The position numbers and the translations under genes were made by a program. From Darksidea phi (lineage: Eukaryota > Ascomycota > Dothideomycetes > Pleosporales > Lentitheciaceae): DNA of 64,000 nt. Of the stretch, positions 21,757-32,272 are shown piece after piece. Position 1 is the first letter of the stretch. Every line of letters begins with the position of its first letter. The notes under the pieces were generated by a model. The model was given only the letters and a program-made list of their open reading frames with translations. It did not search any database and was not told the origin of the DNA. The stretch lies in contig JASJFT010000020.1 of assembly GCA_030770425.1 (NCBI GenBank), positions 248,001 to 312,000 of the forward strand, written 5' to 3'.

Positions 21757-23949
21757 ATGTCTACCGAAGGTGAGAGCGCTTCTCGCAAGGGGCAGGCCAC
21801 GCTCACTAACGCCATGTGCACAGCTGCAATCGAGGTCGTCCTGAGGTCGTCCGACGGCCAGGACAGCTTCCACGAGCGCTGCTTCACCCTCAGGCCCAAC
21901 ACAGAGATGCCCATCGGACGGGCATCTAAAAACACAGCGAAGCCAGAACTCATGATGGCCCAGAGCAACGCCTTCATCGACAGCCCGGTCATCTCCCGCG
22001 AGCACGCCATCCTCTCGCTCGACCACACCCCGCCCACGCCCACCGTCTGCATCATCGACAACGGTTCCATGCATGGCACAACTGTCAACGGGGAGAGACT
22101 CGAGCCCAATAAACCGTTCAAGTTGAACAACGGGGACCAGCTGCAGTTCGGCCAGGATGTGATGCGAAACGAGAGTATGCCTCGTACTTCCTCATTGCTA
22201 GACTCCAAGGCTGACAACTTCATATTAGGTTTCTACGTCGCACGCAAGTACTCTTTCCACTTGTCGCGACCGGACGACTACCCTCGCGGCTTCAGTGTTC
22301 CGGACAGTGAGACGTCTGAGGAGGAAGACATGGATATAGAGGAGGTCGACGACCTCATGAATGCTCAAGCCCCTCGTTCCGGATCGCAGATCAACCCGGT
22401 AAACATTGACGATTTCGAAGATGCACCTCCTGCTGTGATACCCGAGGTCATTGAGGTTGATGATAAGGAGGTCATTGAGATTGTTGATGAGGAAGAAGAG
22501 GAGGAAGAAGAAGAAGAAGGAGAGGAGGAGGAGGAGGAGGAGGGAGAGGAGGACCAGAATGAAGAGGATGAAAAACTCATTCATGTTGAGCCGGCTGCGG
22601 CGAGCGAGGAGACAGAGAAGCCGATTCCTTCCACTCCAATGGAGGAACGCATCCCTTCATCACCGATTAAGGAGCGCGTTTATCCCCAAGAAGCGTGCAA
22701 TGATCATCAAGATCCAACCTCTACTCGATTCGGCTTCCTCTACGAGGCCTCTTCGGATGAGGGCGACGATCGCTCGGCCTCCTCAAGTGGCGCGGGTTCC
22801 CTTCACAAGAGCAGCACGAGCCAGGCCGACGACGAGAGCGACTCTGATGCGGAGCCTACTTCAGATCCAGAGGTATCGGACAGCAATGACGAGGAACACG
22901 ATGAAGACGAAAACGAAGATGGCGATGCCGTCCGCCGCATGAAGATGGCGGCGATGCTGAACCATGTACATGAGCATCTCACCCTTCCAGAATCCCCGGC
23001 TATGCCTCGTCCGTCTGCACCAATCGCAGTCCCTCACCTCATCAACACTCCAACAGTGTCATCACCACGTCGTGACGAGTTTCATGCCTTCCTTAACACG
23101 AGCGCGCAGCCGAGTCCTCACTCTTCGTTGAGGGCACCAGAGCCGGCAATGCCAGCCATGGACCCGTACATGAATCCTCTTGGCATGTTCGAGGATGGGT
23201 TCGGAAGCCACGTGTTCGGACACATGGACTCACCCCTACCGCCCCGACCAGCTGCACCAAAGCCAGGACCGTGGGGCACATCTCCGTACTCCAATCCATA
23301 CGCTCCGCGCGAGTCGCACAACCTCAGGATGTTTGCCGAGGACTTCTTGTCGTCCAACACGGAGTTTTCTTCTGATCTGTTCGACCGCTACTCCCCTTCT
23401 GGTAGCGATACTTTCCATGCCAAATTTTCCCCGCACCAGCCTCAAGTACTATCAGAAAACACCTGGAATCCCCCCAAGCCGTCGACTACTCAGGAGGCCT
23501 TTACTTGTACGGCAGCAGCGGCCACCCGCGTGCAGACCCCTCCGCCTGCACCGTCCTCGGAGATGTCATCTCCACCCCAACCTCGCCGCACCAAGGTCTC
23601 TATTCCCGAGATCGTGGACTCCCCGCAACAGCCTCCAACCCCAACTTCAGTCGCAGGAAGCCTAAAGCGGAAGGCGGACGTGTTCGAAAAAGATCTCTTG
23701 GATGCAGCTTCCGAGCCTTCGTCATCACCCGCCGCTGAATGTCAAGCATCACCAAAGACCGCACCAGTGACCGCGCCAGTGGCCGAAATGACTAACGCTC
23801 CAGCCACACCAGCTTCGGAGCGACCAATAAAGAGGCTTCGGTCCCGTCTGGGAAGCGCAGCCAGGAACGTGGCAACATACATCCTTCCTGGCGCTGCACT
23901 TACCGTTGCCCTTATCACCCAACTCCCCGAAGCTTTTTATGAAAGATAG
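21757..23949 (+). CDS. FHA-domain protein with acidic low-complexity middle and C-terminal membrane tail
   Basis: Three exons (21757-21769, 21824-22174, 22229-23949) give 694 aa. Both introns are 54 bp and in frame, so unspliced reading is also open. Splicing gives MSTEAAIEVVL and DVMRNESFYVARKYSF, which read as natural FHA flanks. The FHA domain (about residues 8-125) has the phosphothreonine-binding core GRAS, ISREHAI, NGSMHGTTVNG and NNGDQLQFG. A Glu/Asp run at about 22480-22570, then long Ser/Pro-rich disordered sequence, separate it from a basic stretch (IKRLRSRLGSAARN) and a final hydrophobic helix (VATYILPGAALTVALITQL). This suggests a tail-anchored protein facing the cytosol. I infer a phosphopeptide-binding scaffold; I see no coiled coil as in the Far9/Far10/SLMAP group. 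Confidence 0.8.
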   Translation: MSTEGESASRKGQATLTNAMCTAAIEVVLRSSDGQDSFHERCFTLRPNTEMPIGRASKNTAKPELMMAQSNAFIDSPVISREHAILSLDHTPPTPTVCIIDNGSMHGTTVNGERLEPNKPFKLNNGDQLQFGQDVMRNESMPRTSSLLDSKADNFILGFYVARKYSFHLSRPDDYPRGFSVPDSETSEEEDMDIEEVDDLMNAQAPRSGSQINPVNIDDFEDAPPAVIPEVIEVDDKEVIEIVDEEEEEEEEEEGEEEEEEEGEEDQNEEDEKLIHVEPAAASEETEKPIPSTPMEERIPSSPIKERVYPQEACNDHQDPTSTRFGFLYEASSDEGDDRSASSSGAGSLHKSSTSQADDESDSDAEPTSDPEVSDSNDEEHDEDENEDGDAVRRMKMAAMLNHVHEHLTLPESPAMPRPSAPIAVPHLINTPTVSSPRRDEFHAFLNTSAQPSPHSSLRAPEPAMPAMDPYMNPLGMFEDGFGSHVFGHMDSPLPPRPAAPKPGPWGTSPYSNPYAPRESHNLRMFAEDFLSSNTEFSSDLFDRYSPSGSDTFHAKFSPHQPQVLSENTWNPPKPSTTQEAFTCTAAAATRVQTPPPAPSSEMSSPPQPRRTKVSIPEIVDSPQQPPTPTSVAGSLKRKADVFEKDLLDAASEPSSSPAAECQASPKTAPVTAPVAEMTNAPATPASERPIKRLRSRLGSAARNVATYILPGAALTVALITQLPEAFYER
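22489..22552 (+). repeat. GAG/GAA trinucleotide tract encoding a poly-Glu run
   Basis: A purine-rich imperfect triplet repeat inside the FHA gene encodes an almost pure glutamate run with a few Gly. It is in frame, so length variation would leave the gene intact. Confidence 0.85.
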
Positions 23950-24322
23950 CTCCCTATTGACTCAATTGGAAACACGCTATGTCTCCCGGCCTCTTATGGT
24001 GTTTCCGGTTCCTAGTCTCCATTCATGATTTTCGCATTATGGGTACCTATTCACGCTGGGTTGGCGTTGGTGGATGAAATGAACATTAAAGGCATTGCCC
24101 AGTTTGTCTTCAAGGATCCGTCCACAACAGCCAGGGAATGTGAGCGACAGACAATCTGGGACGTTTGATATGAAAGGTAATGGTTATGTATCGGTAACTG
24201 TCGGTTTCGTTGGCGTCTGTCGATGCCCATTCGGCTCCTGCATCTATTCCCCCCTCTCATATCGTAATGGAAATAGTCATGCCAATGTCTTTGCACAAGT
24301 GAAACATCGCTCATCCATTCAG

Positions 24323-24358
24323 AAGCGATGAATGCCGGAAAAGCGATGAATGCCGGAA
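24323..24358. repeat. 18-bp unit, two perfect tandem copies
   Basis: The unit AAGCGATGAATGCCGGAA occurs twice head to tail in gene-free sequence downstream of the FHA gene. Confidence 0.85.
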
Positions 24359-24649
24359 AGGCGCTGACTATCTCGGAATCTTGAGTTCAAAAGTGGCTGG
24401 CCGCATAGAGGCAGACCATCACCACATAAGCGAGCCTGAATGTTGCACGGGAAGCGGCAGCGACAGCACCGCACCCATGCATATAATTTTTCCAGGGTGC
24501 ACGTGCGCGGGTGGGGCCCAGAGTGTACGTCGCGCCTTGCCCATTGTCACATAGGCTGCTGGCACGATTCTATTCGCCTCGGCCTCCCATTCTCATCCTC
24601 TCTGAAGCAAAACATCACTTCCAACCCTTCGAGCCCAAGCCACAATGGG

Positions 24650-24936
24650 ATGACACGCATTTCCCTAGACGGCAAGTTGCATGGCATTCGCTTGGAAGCG
24701 GGAGCGCGATATATGACGGGGGCGGGCAACATTGGTGACATGCTGGTTCCGGTGAGTCCCTCTTGCAGTCGTTCCACTCTGATGATTGAACGTGTTTCTA
24801 ACTATCGAACAGATCACGCGCCCTTCTGTTCATCGTTTTCGCTCACAGTTGCCTCCTTGGTCAGGTCCCTCGAAATTGTGCTACTTTCGGAACCAAGGGT
24901 GCGTTCTAATGCTCCCAAGTTACCTCCACATCTAGC
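24650..24936 (+). CDS. Candidate small spliced gene, 74 aa, unknown
   Basis: Exons 24650-24751 and 24814-24936 are joined at a good fungal intron (GTGAGT donor, TCTAAC branch-like element, CAG acceptor, 62 bp, phase 0). The product would be MTRISLDGKLHG... to a TAG at 24934. A TATA-like ATATAATTTT lies about 170 bp upstream. An ATG five bases upstream opens a three-codon frame that overlaps the start, a possible uORF. No family is recognised and the protein has no clear domain, so it may be chance. Confidence 0.27.
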
Positions 24937-26112
24937 CAACAGTTGCTGAAAGTATCGGGCGCTCAGGCCATGCTGTCGTGTTTGAAAGCATGATATGGTT
25001 TCCGTGGCACGAAACGCGCCTCTGCCCGAATTGTCCACTACGTAGGCACCCGTCCCTTTGACAGGACTCCAGTGACCCCATGCAGGACAATGCACGAGCA
25101 CACACCAATCCGTCATACAATCCGAACTGTGGTACCTCTTAACGACCCGTGCGAGGGGCTCGGGGTCATGCTATGGCCAGCTACGCAATTCTCAAGGCAT
25201 CTGGACCTATCACACTCTAAGAGGAAGTAGCGGTGAAAGTTCCGAGTGTCTGTCCACCAGATATCGCGCATTTCCTGGTATTCGGAACCGCGGCTCTTCA
25301 TGCAACCTGCCACGCACCCGTCATCGGAGCCTTGCGTACCTCGCTTCCCTAGCTAAGTCGGCAAGGCAAATCTGTCTGTGTTTAACTCTATGTAGTACTT
25401 GCTAGACCATGTCGACGCAGGGTCTGCAAGAATGCGCTCCAGATGCATGAAGCTCGAAGAAGAAAGCGCTATCTGCACGCACTCGTAAAGCGTCCTCTAC
25501 AGTTCATGAGCTTGGGATTTTTCTGCAATCTCATCCACTGAACATGTACTATTCCCTCGGACTCTAATGCAGTTTCACCGTTTCAGAACATACCCGCATG
25601 TGCTGGCGAGTACGGCATGATGCACAGAATTAAAAGGGCGCCGTAAGGCTTTGTTAGCGACAGGCGTTTTCCCGTGCGACTCTATGGAACTCGATTCCAT
25701 CCAATATTTCTAGCCAGCTTCATGGAGTACTCCAATCGGCGATTCAGAAAGCTCAAAAGTCGTCTCAAATTACTAAAAGGAGAAGTCGTTTGAGGTATAC
25801 GAGTGGGAGCACACACCACGCTCGGTCATTTTGGCCGTCGTTGCTCTGCTGATCATCGCGATGGGTACACGATAATCTTATGGGTGATGCTGCAATGCAT
25901 TCCGGTCAGCTACCCACACGAAACACTCTCTACCGTTTCGTACACGGTATTCGGAGCCAACAATCTCATCGCCTCACCCAAGAGGTTCTTCAGTCTAGGC
26001 AATAGTATTTAAAGCTGTTGGATTCCGCAGTTGGAAGTCACATCGCCATTTCTGCTTGCAGATATCCTCAACAACAAGATATACAATCACTCTTTCCCCC
26101 AGTCACGCAACC

Positions 26113-26456
26113 ATGTCGCATCAACCCGCTCTTGGGCCTTCTCCAGGCTCAAGTTTGCCCACAGCCTTACCGCCCGGAAATCGCATCTGCTCCCCGGAAC
26201 ATCTGGGCGGTCGCCTGCAGCATACCTGTCCAGAATGTAAAGGGCATCCGTACGTGAAACTTATCTACACTATCGTAATCATGTCCACTGTTCAAAATCG
26301 ATATACGCTCCAAGCCGCTACTTCGACAGCGTTTTCTAACACTGATGCAGACCCAGCCCTCGAAAAGAAAGCTGCAAAACCTGTGGCAACAAGGGATTCC
26401 TCGAAACGAATTGTCCTGTCTGCTACGTGCATGCGCAAGCGGCGTCAAGTCATTGA
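26113..26456 (+). CDS. Small CxxC zinc-ribbon-like protein, 80 aa
   Basis: Exons 26113-26249 and 26351-26456 are joined by a 101-bp phase-2 intron (GTACGT...GCAG). Exon 1 gives MSHQPALGPSPGSSLP... and ends in HTCPECKGHP. Exon 2 continues PSPRKESCKTCGNKGFLETNCPVCY and ends ASSH at a TGA. The spliced product has three CxxC pairs (CPEC, CKTC, CPVC) spaced like a zinc ribbon or the cysteine-rich repeats of DnaJ. The cysteines appear in register only after splicing, which supports the model. A TATTTAAA element lies about 105 bp upstream of the start. Function is unknown; plant-associated fungi often encode such short Cys-rich proteins, but no signal peptide is seen here. Confidence 0.55.
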
Positions 26457-29076
26457 TTGCGCTCTTCACACCACCCAAAGCTCTCGTTCGTCGACAGTGC
26501 TCCCGCACTTCGTCCGACTGCTAAAGCTCCATAGTTCGAAACTCTCCCTGGGTAGCTTTGCTATTGTGCGCTTTCCTACCTGAACGACTTTACGATTTTT
26601 TCTTTCTATATCACTACCTTCGATATCTGGTGTATATATCCAGTACCGGAATACTCGGCTGCGCTCTGTGGATGATCGGTCGCCTTCAAACCTGAAACTT
26701 CGGTTCATCACTCTCTTTTAAAAATTTGTCTGAGCATCATTATGTATACTATACAGTACCTACCCCCCGTGGATGATAAATATAAAGACCTTGGATACCG
26801 GGGAGCATTTTCAAAAACCATCGCTATTAGAATTGTTACAGCACCCGCCTACGCGTCCAAGAGCACCCCAAGTGTATCAACTTGGAAACATGTCGCAAGT
26901 GGTAATGCTCTTAGGGAACCGCTAGGGTTTCGAGTTGTTCCTTCTAAAGTACATTTTCAGTACAAGGCTGTAGCTTGCGCTCACGCCAGCAGTAGTAAAT
27001 GTCTATTAGTAACGTAGAACGTAATCTCGCCGCTGCACAGCTATAACCAGCCACGCACGGTACTACAGCGAAAAGATTACCGAGGCATCCCAGAGTAAAG
27101 ATATCATGCGATCAATCCCCATTTCCCTGGTCGACCTCGCACCACAGCATGGCTGCATCACGTCTAGTAGCACGTCGCAGAATTAGGAACAGGTAAGTTC
27201 CTTGATTCTCGTACACTCTTGCTAGTCGAGGTAGCTTGGCTAGTGCTAGATGGGCGTAATCTTGTTCAGACCTCACGTGCTCATTTGCTACCAGCTCGGG
27301 GAAGCCGAAGCACTTCGTACGTCCTATCTACCGAGCGTCATGACATACGAACTGACAGACTTCATAGACTGTGGTGCTTGCATGGTTTGCACGAGTCATA
27401 TGGTTCGACTCTGGCGTGTGATGGAGCTCTATAAGCATTTCTAGTATCATGCCAGTGGTACAAGACCGAGTCCGCGACCGTGTCAGTGACGAGCTGAACT
27501 GCATCTATACTATCGCACGAAATCTTTCCAAACAATTTCTTCACTGCTAGTGCGACGCGCGGTTTTTAAACATCTAGAGAATGGCTGCTTCAGCGGCATA
27601 TAAGTTCCACAGTCCTCAATATCGCCGTTCCAATTCCTCGGTCGTGGTTTGTTGGGCTACACAGCTTAACACACTACGTCACGCTGGTGGTATCATGTTA
27701 TACTCTTCGCCGGAGTCGACGATTAGGGCACGATACGCGTTAGGTTCTAGCTCGATATTAGGTTACCATTGCCTGATAGATTTGAAGGTCGTGCGCTCAC
27801 GCATAGCGTGGGAAGCGAATCCACGTAACCTTCGCAGCACTCTCACCGACAGTATGGAACAGCAGAGGATGTCGACGCCTTTTCTGGCACATGCAGGTGT
27901 TAAATAGATCACGCATTTTCGTCGACGTCGTATTATTGGCTGCCTTATAAATGGCTCAAAGACGTCGTCCCCAAGAAAGGCACCAGGTCCGATGAGGTTA
28001 GTGCCGAAGTTATTCTTATAGGTTCAAATGTCCAACCACCTTCCATTGCACGTTCCCCGGGGCGTTTCAGAATGACGCAAATCAACATCGAGCAGGTTCG
28101 GCGCATTCTCTTTTATAGGTGCCCCACTTTATACTGTGGGCGGTAGTGCGGGCGTGCTAACTCATCGCTACCGCTGTTGGTCTCCCAACCAGGCTCTGCG
28201 GCTCGGCAGCACATGTCATTGCTCGCTCGTGTAAGTTTGGGGCGATCGCAGCTTGCCTTCATGTACCCAGCGGCTTATGTCCGATCCAGCGCCTCAATGT
28301 TCGACGTTTGAAACACCACCTCGTCGCTCACGATCGATAGTACTGTGTACAGCTCTACAGCTCCATTATCGTGTATAATGTGTGCGTATAGCACCTCTAC
28401 TGGGCACAAACTTCTACTATTTTTCGGGCGGACCTTACAAAAGAGGACCCCACTATGTAAATCAAACAAATAGGTGCCCCACATTGTCGGCGGGTGGGAA
28501 GCCCGAAGCTCTCGTCAAATAACATAGTCTCAGGTTTCTCTCTACAAACTTCTCCGTCAACGAAGCATTGTCTCAGGATCACTTTAGGTCATGCATATCC
28601 GGACCGGACGCGGCCTTGCGTCGGTTCATTGCGCATCAAACCTGCTGTACCGGTATATATTCCTTCGTCTCCCGTGAAACAGCAGCTAGCTACAAGCAGA
28701 TACCAAATGTCCCAACCCCACATCTCCACCTCCGACCGATGGTTAACGGGCCGTCTTTCGATCGACATCTCTTCTTCCCTTTTCGAGCTACGCCCTGCAG
28801 CGGCTGATGTATGCAGGGTCTAAGCGAACGGTATGTGAATTCTGCCGAAACACACTTCTAGGATAACATTGGTGGGGCTTTGCAAGGTTAAGCGGCATAT
28901 GCTGCGTGTGGCTCTGCACGGCAATATATCAGGCGAATAACTGCCGGGGGTCCTCATGCAGACGAGGATTAAGCACTGGGGTTTGGATGGTTCAAAGGCG
29001 GACTTGGCCCTCGTGGTTTTTGTTCCCATATTTCTCGATTCTAAGTGCTTCAACAGCTTCTAGAGAGCTCAGAAAC
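26457..29076. other. Gene-poor region with repeat copy B
   Basis: About 2.6 kb without a supportable gene apart from the dispersed repeat at 28140-28470. Frames of 60-113 codons here lack domains and splice partners. The last few hundred bases are the MFS gene promoter. Confidence 0.4.
28140..28470 (-). repeat. Dispersed repeat family, copy B (longest)
   Basis: On the minus strand it begins at about 28470 with the family core (CATAGTG, TTTTGTAAGGTCCGC, AGTAGAAGTTTG, TACACGATAA). About 200 bp later it ends with a second block (28155-28190) that matches copy C at 37129-37168, including a 22-bp identical stretch. The 70-codon frame through the core is open. It looks like a fragment of a longer transposable element with two conserved blocks and a variable middle. 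Confidence 0.8.
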
Positions 29077-30976
29077 ATGGCTCCGGGACATTTGGTACAC
29101 AGGTATGTGGTTGGGATGGAGCAATTGCGAATGCGGAGCACGCTAACGAGCTTGGTGCACAGCCACGCGCACGAGGAAGACCTACCGGGCACCGTCAATC
29201 TCCAAGCCGCAGGTTTGTCGGAACTGATGCTGTTGAGAAGAGTCTAACAGAAAGATAGAGGGCGACGATACGGCGTACGGACAAGCCTTGTATCCCGTTC
29301 CCGCCGAGGATCCGAATGATCCGCTACAAGTGCGTTGACTGGACGGAAACCATACCCTACATGCTGATGTTTGAAGTGGTCAAACACCAAGAAAAACTTG
29401 ATCTTACTGGTCTGCTCGCTCTATTCGTTCCTCGGAAACTGTGCGCTACTCGGACCGTCTGTATACATTGGCCTCTATTCTAAAGAGTTCGGCATCACAC
29501 CCACGAAGGCCTCTGATTTGGTTTCGTATCCAAATCTTGCTTTCGGGTTTGGTAGTAGATCCCTGCTTCCTTTTGAATACGTTTAACTAATGTATCCAAG
29601 GCTCTTTAATACTCGTACCGCTATACTTGAAAATCGGCCGTCGTCCCGTCATGCTCGGATCAATGGTGTTTGTAAGTAAATACTCTCGGGCACATTTAAG
29701 GATTGCAGAGACTAACATTCGTTCCGCAGTTCTGCGCTGGCTTGATCGGCGCGTCACAAGCTACTACTTTTGGAGGTTTGATGGCGGCTCGTATCATCCA
29801 CGGATTTGGATCAGGGGTCTGTGAGGCTTTGCCTGTCCAACTCGTCAACGATATCTTCTTCCTCCACGAGCGTGGTCTACGCATCGGCTACTACACAAGT
29901 TCGTACCTCTTGGATTAATGTCTAGTGGATGAAAGCTGACTCATGATGCAGTTGCCCTCTGCTTCGGCTCAACCGGCCCCTTGTATGCAGGCTACATGCT
30001 TGCCGGAGGATACTCTTGGCAGCTCTTCTTCTACGTCGTCTTCGCCTTCGCTGTCGCTCTACTAATCTTGGCATTCTTCGTCGTTGAAGAAACAGCTTAC
30101 AAGCGCGCTAAAGTACCGTCTACACCGCCTTCCCCACCGATTTCGGAGAAGGCGCTCGACGCGTCGCACACTGAGGCCGCAGCCGTCATTCCGCCCAGGA
30201 GGTCCTTCGTCCAGACGTTAATCCCATGGAGCGGTATCGACCACGAACAAGAGTTCTGGATCATGATCCCTCGCAGCTTCACCTACTTCCTGGTCCCACA
30301 AGTGCTCTGGGTCGTCACCTCCTTCGGTATCTACATCGGTCTCGGAGCGCTAGCTTTCAACTACACCTTCCCGCTCAAGATCACCGCCCCCCCTTACAAC
30401 TGGAGTGTCACAAGCAGTGGTCTTATAACTCTCGCCACATTCCTCGGCTTTCTTCTCGCAATGCCATTCCTCTCTTCTTCCGACCGCCTCGCCGCCCACC
30501 TTACTCGCAAGAACAAGGGCATCCGCGAATCTGAAATGCGCCTCGGTGTCATGTTGCCAGCTATGCTCATCGCACCTGCTGGCATCATCCTCTACGGCTT
30601 CGCAGCCGAGAAGAACCTCCACTGGGTTGCATACTTCTTCGGCGTCGGTATGGACCAGTGGGGAGCTCTATTCTACTTTTCCTTCACGCTCGCATACGCC
30701 GTCGACAGTTACCAGGCCAACACGTCCGAGATGCTCATCGCCATGAACCTCGGCAAGCAGGCCATCTCATTCGGTATGGGGATTTATCTGCTAGACTGGA
30801 TTCTGGAGCGTGGGTTTGCCGTCACGATTAGTGGAATCTTTGCGGCGCTGTTGTTGACGAATAATTTGATGTTGCTGGTTTTCATGTTCTTTGGGAAGAG
30901 GATTAGGGTGTTTATGACTAAGACGTGGTTGGCGAGGTTGCATAGAAATACAGTCAAGAATGTGGAGGTTGCGTGA
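29077..30976 (+). CDS. MFS transporter (DHA1/HOL1-like), 528 aa
   Basis: Seven exons: 29077-29102, 29163-29212, 29259-29329, 29377-29551, 29601-29671, 29730-29898 and 29952-30976, all phases consistent. The N-terminal cytosolic lead reads MAPGHLVHSHAHEEDLPG...DPNDPLQW, the usual start of fungal drug:H+ antiporter-like MFS proteins. The first half has the motif between helices 2 and 3 (YLKIGRRPVML) and RIIHGFGSGVCEALP in helix 4. A cytosolic loop of about 60 residues separates the halves. The second half contains the fungal hallmark region YAVDSYQANTSEMLIAMNLGKQ. About 12 helices are expected, in the plasma membrane. The substrate is unknown; export of a secondary metabolite is possible, but the gene lies 13 kb from the NRPS. 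Confidence 0.9.
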
Positions 30977-32272
30977 GAGGTGGGGAGATGGAGGCGCTAG
31001 TTTTGGTTCGAGAGGACGTGCAGGATTTGGACGCTCCGGGTGGATCGAGCATGATAGTTCGCGACTTGCCCCTTGATATGCACTTTCGTTCTCTCATAAC
31101 AACTCGTTGTTTAGTCTTTCTTCGTCTTTATCGTGGAATGCGTTTCAGATTATAGACCCGCTACAAACGGACACGGACATCTTAACATCGAGATTATTCG
31201 TCAGTGAAAAGCGCTTGTTTAATTTTTCCACACAATCTTCATCTCCAAAATCTTCGAAACAATAGGTAACCCTCACAACTTCGCCAAGGTCAGCAATAAC
31301 ATCCTCGCCAAAGTGGTCCGATATCAGGAGGAATCACAATCGGCTTGATACTCAAAGCGTTGACGCCTATCTGGGGCTATAATGCTTGACCGTTAAGCGT
31401 GAGTGGCTTGTCAGTCCACTAGTGTAGCAGCTCAGGCAGGTGTACAGGGGAAGACTATAATGCATTAGCTTGATATAAATCCGTGTCCGATCTTATTCTT
31501 GGCTTTGCGGAGTTTGCTATTGGGTACATGTCTATTTCAAAATTATGTCTACTATCTGCATCATTCTACTAATCTAGAATTAGCATATGCTACGGCATGC
31601 TTTACGTAACGCGTCCTCACCTTGGCTCGGAGCGTTACTTGGTGATTTACAACGCGTCCTCCCATCGCATTTCGCGCCTCTGCTCAACAACACTGCAAGC
31701 TGAAGCGATCTATATTTGCAATCTCGCCTCGACTATCAGCGCGCGCACCAAGCCGAATCAGCCTCGCCCCGCCTCGTAGCTTCGGAGCTTTTTCCACGGC
31801 CGACGTATTTACTTTTAACGATCACACTGCAGAGTTATCCGACTAATCCCTCTTTAGCGTAGCCGCCGGATGGTTGATATGCCGCGAACATGGTTGCCAA
31901 ACAGCTCATCTCATTGGTTGTTTAATGTATAAACGAGAGGCCGAACTAAAAACGGCCCCCGGTTCGGACGAGTCGTTTCAAATAGGATACCCGAGTTCTA
32001 TATTTGCTCCACGCATTGTGCGGCTCTGAGCGCCTATTCGATAGTTATGTTCCGTCGACCCTGCGACGCCCATACCAAGAATGCTGGGATGACATGCAGG
32101 TCGTGTTCTGGCTATCAAAAGAACTGCTGTCTAGTTATTTTAGTCTGTTGAGATATTGCGCCTAGTGATAAAGCGAAGGTCTCAGACCACATTTCTTAAT
32201 GCTCCTTCCCGCTTCCCGTCCCTCATAAGCCGCACGATCCTTCGAAAAGCCATTGTCGGGTCGTCCAGCGAC
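30977..32272. other. Intergenic, no gene seen
   Basis: 1.3 kb between the MFS stop and the next start codon. It holds the MFS 3' flank and the promoter of the membrane protein gene. Frames are short and unsupported. Confidence 0.4.

Larger units (their letters stand above)
23950..26112. other. Gene-poor intergenic region
   Basis: Over 2 kb with only one weak spliced candidate (24650-24936) and one 18-bp tandem duplication (24323-24358). No transposase, RNA gene or long coding frame was seen. Confidence 0.4.

Noticed and set aside
23950..29076. tRNA or other structured RNA genes in the gene-poor stretch
   Set aside because: I scanned for T-loop-like GGTTCRA boxes with flanking stems and found none convincing; a covariance-model search would be decisive.
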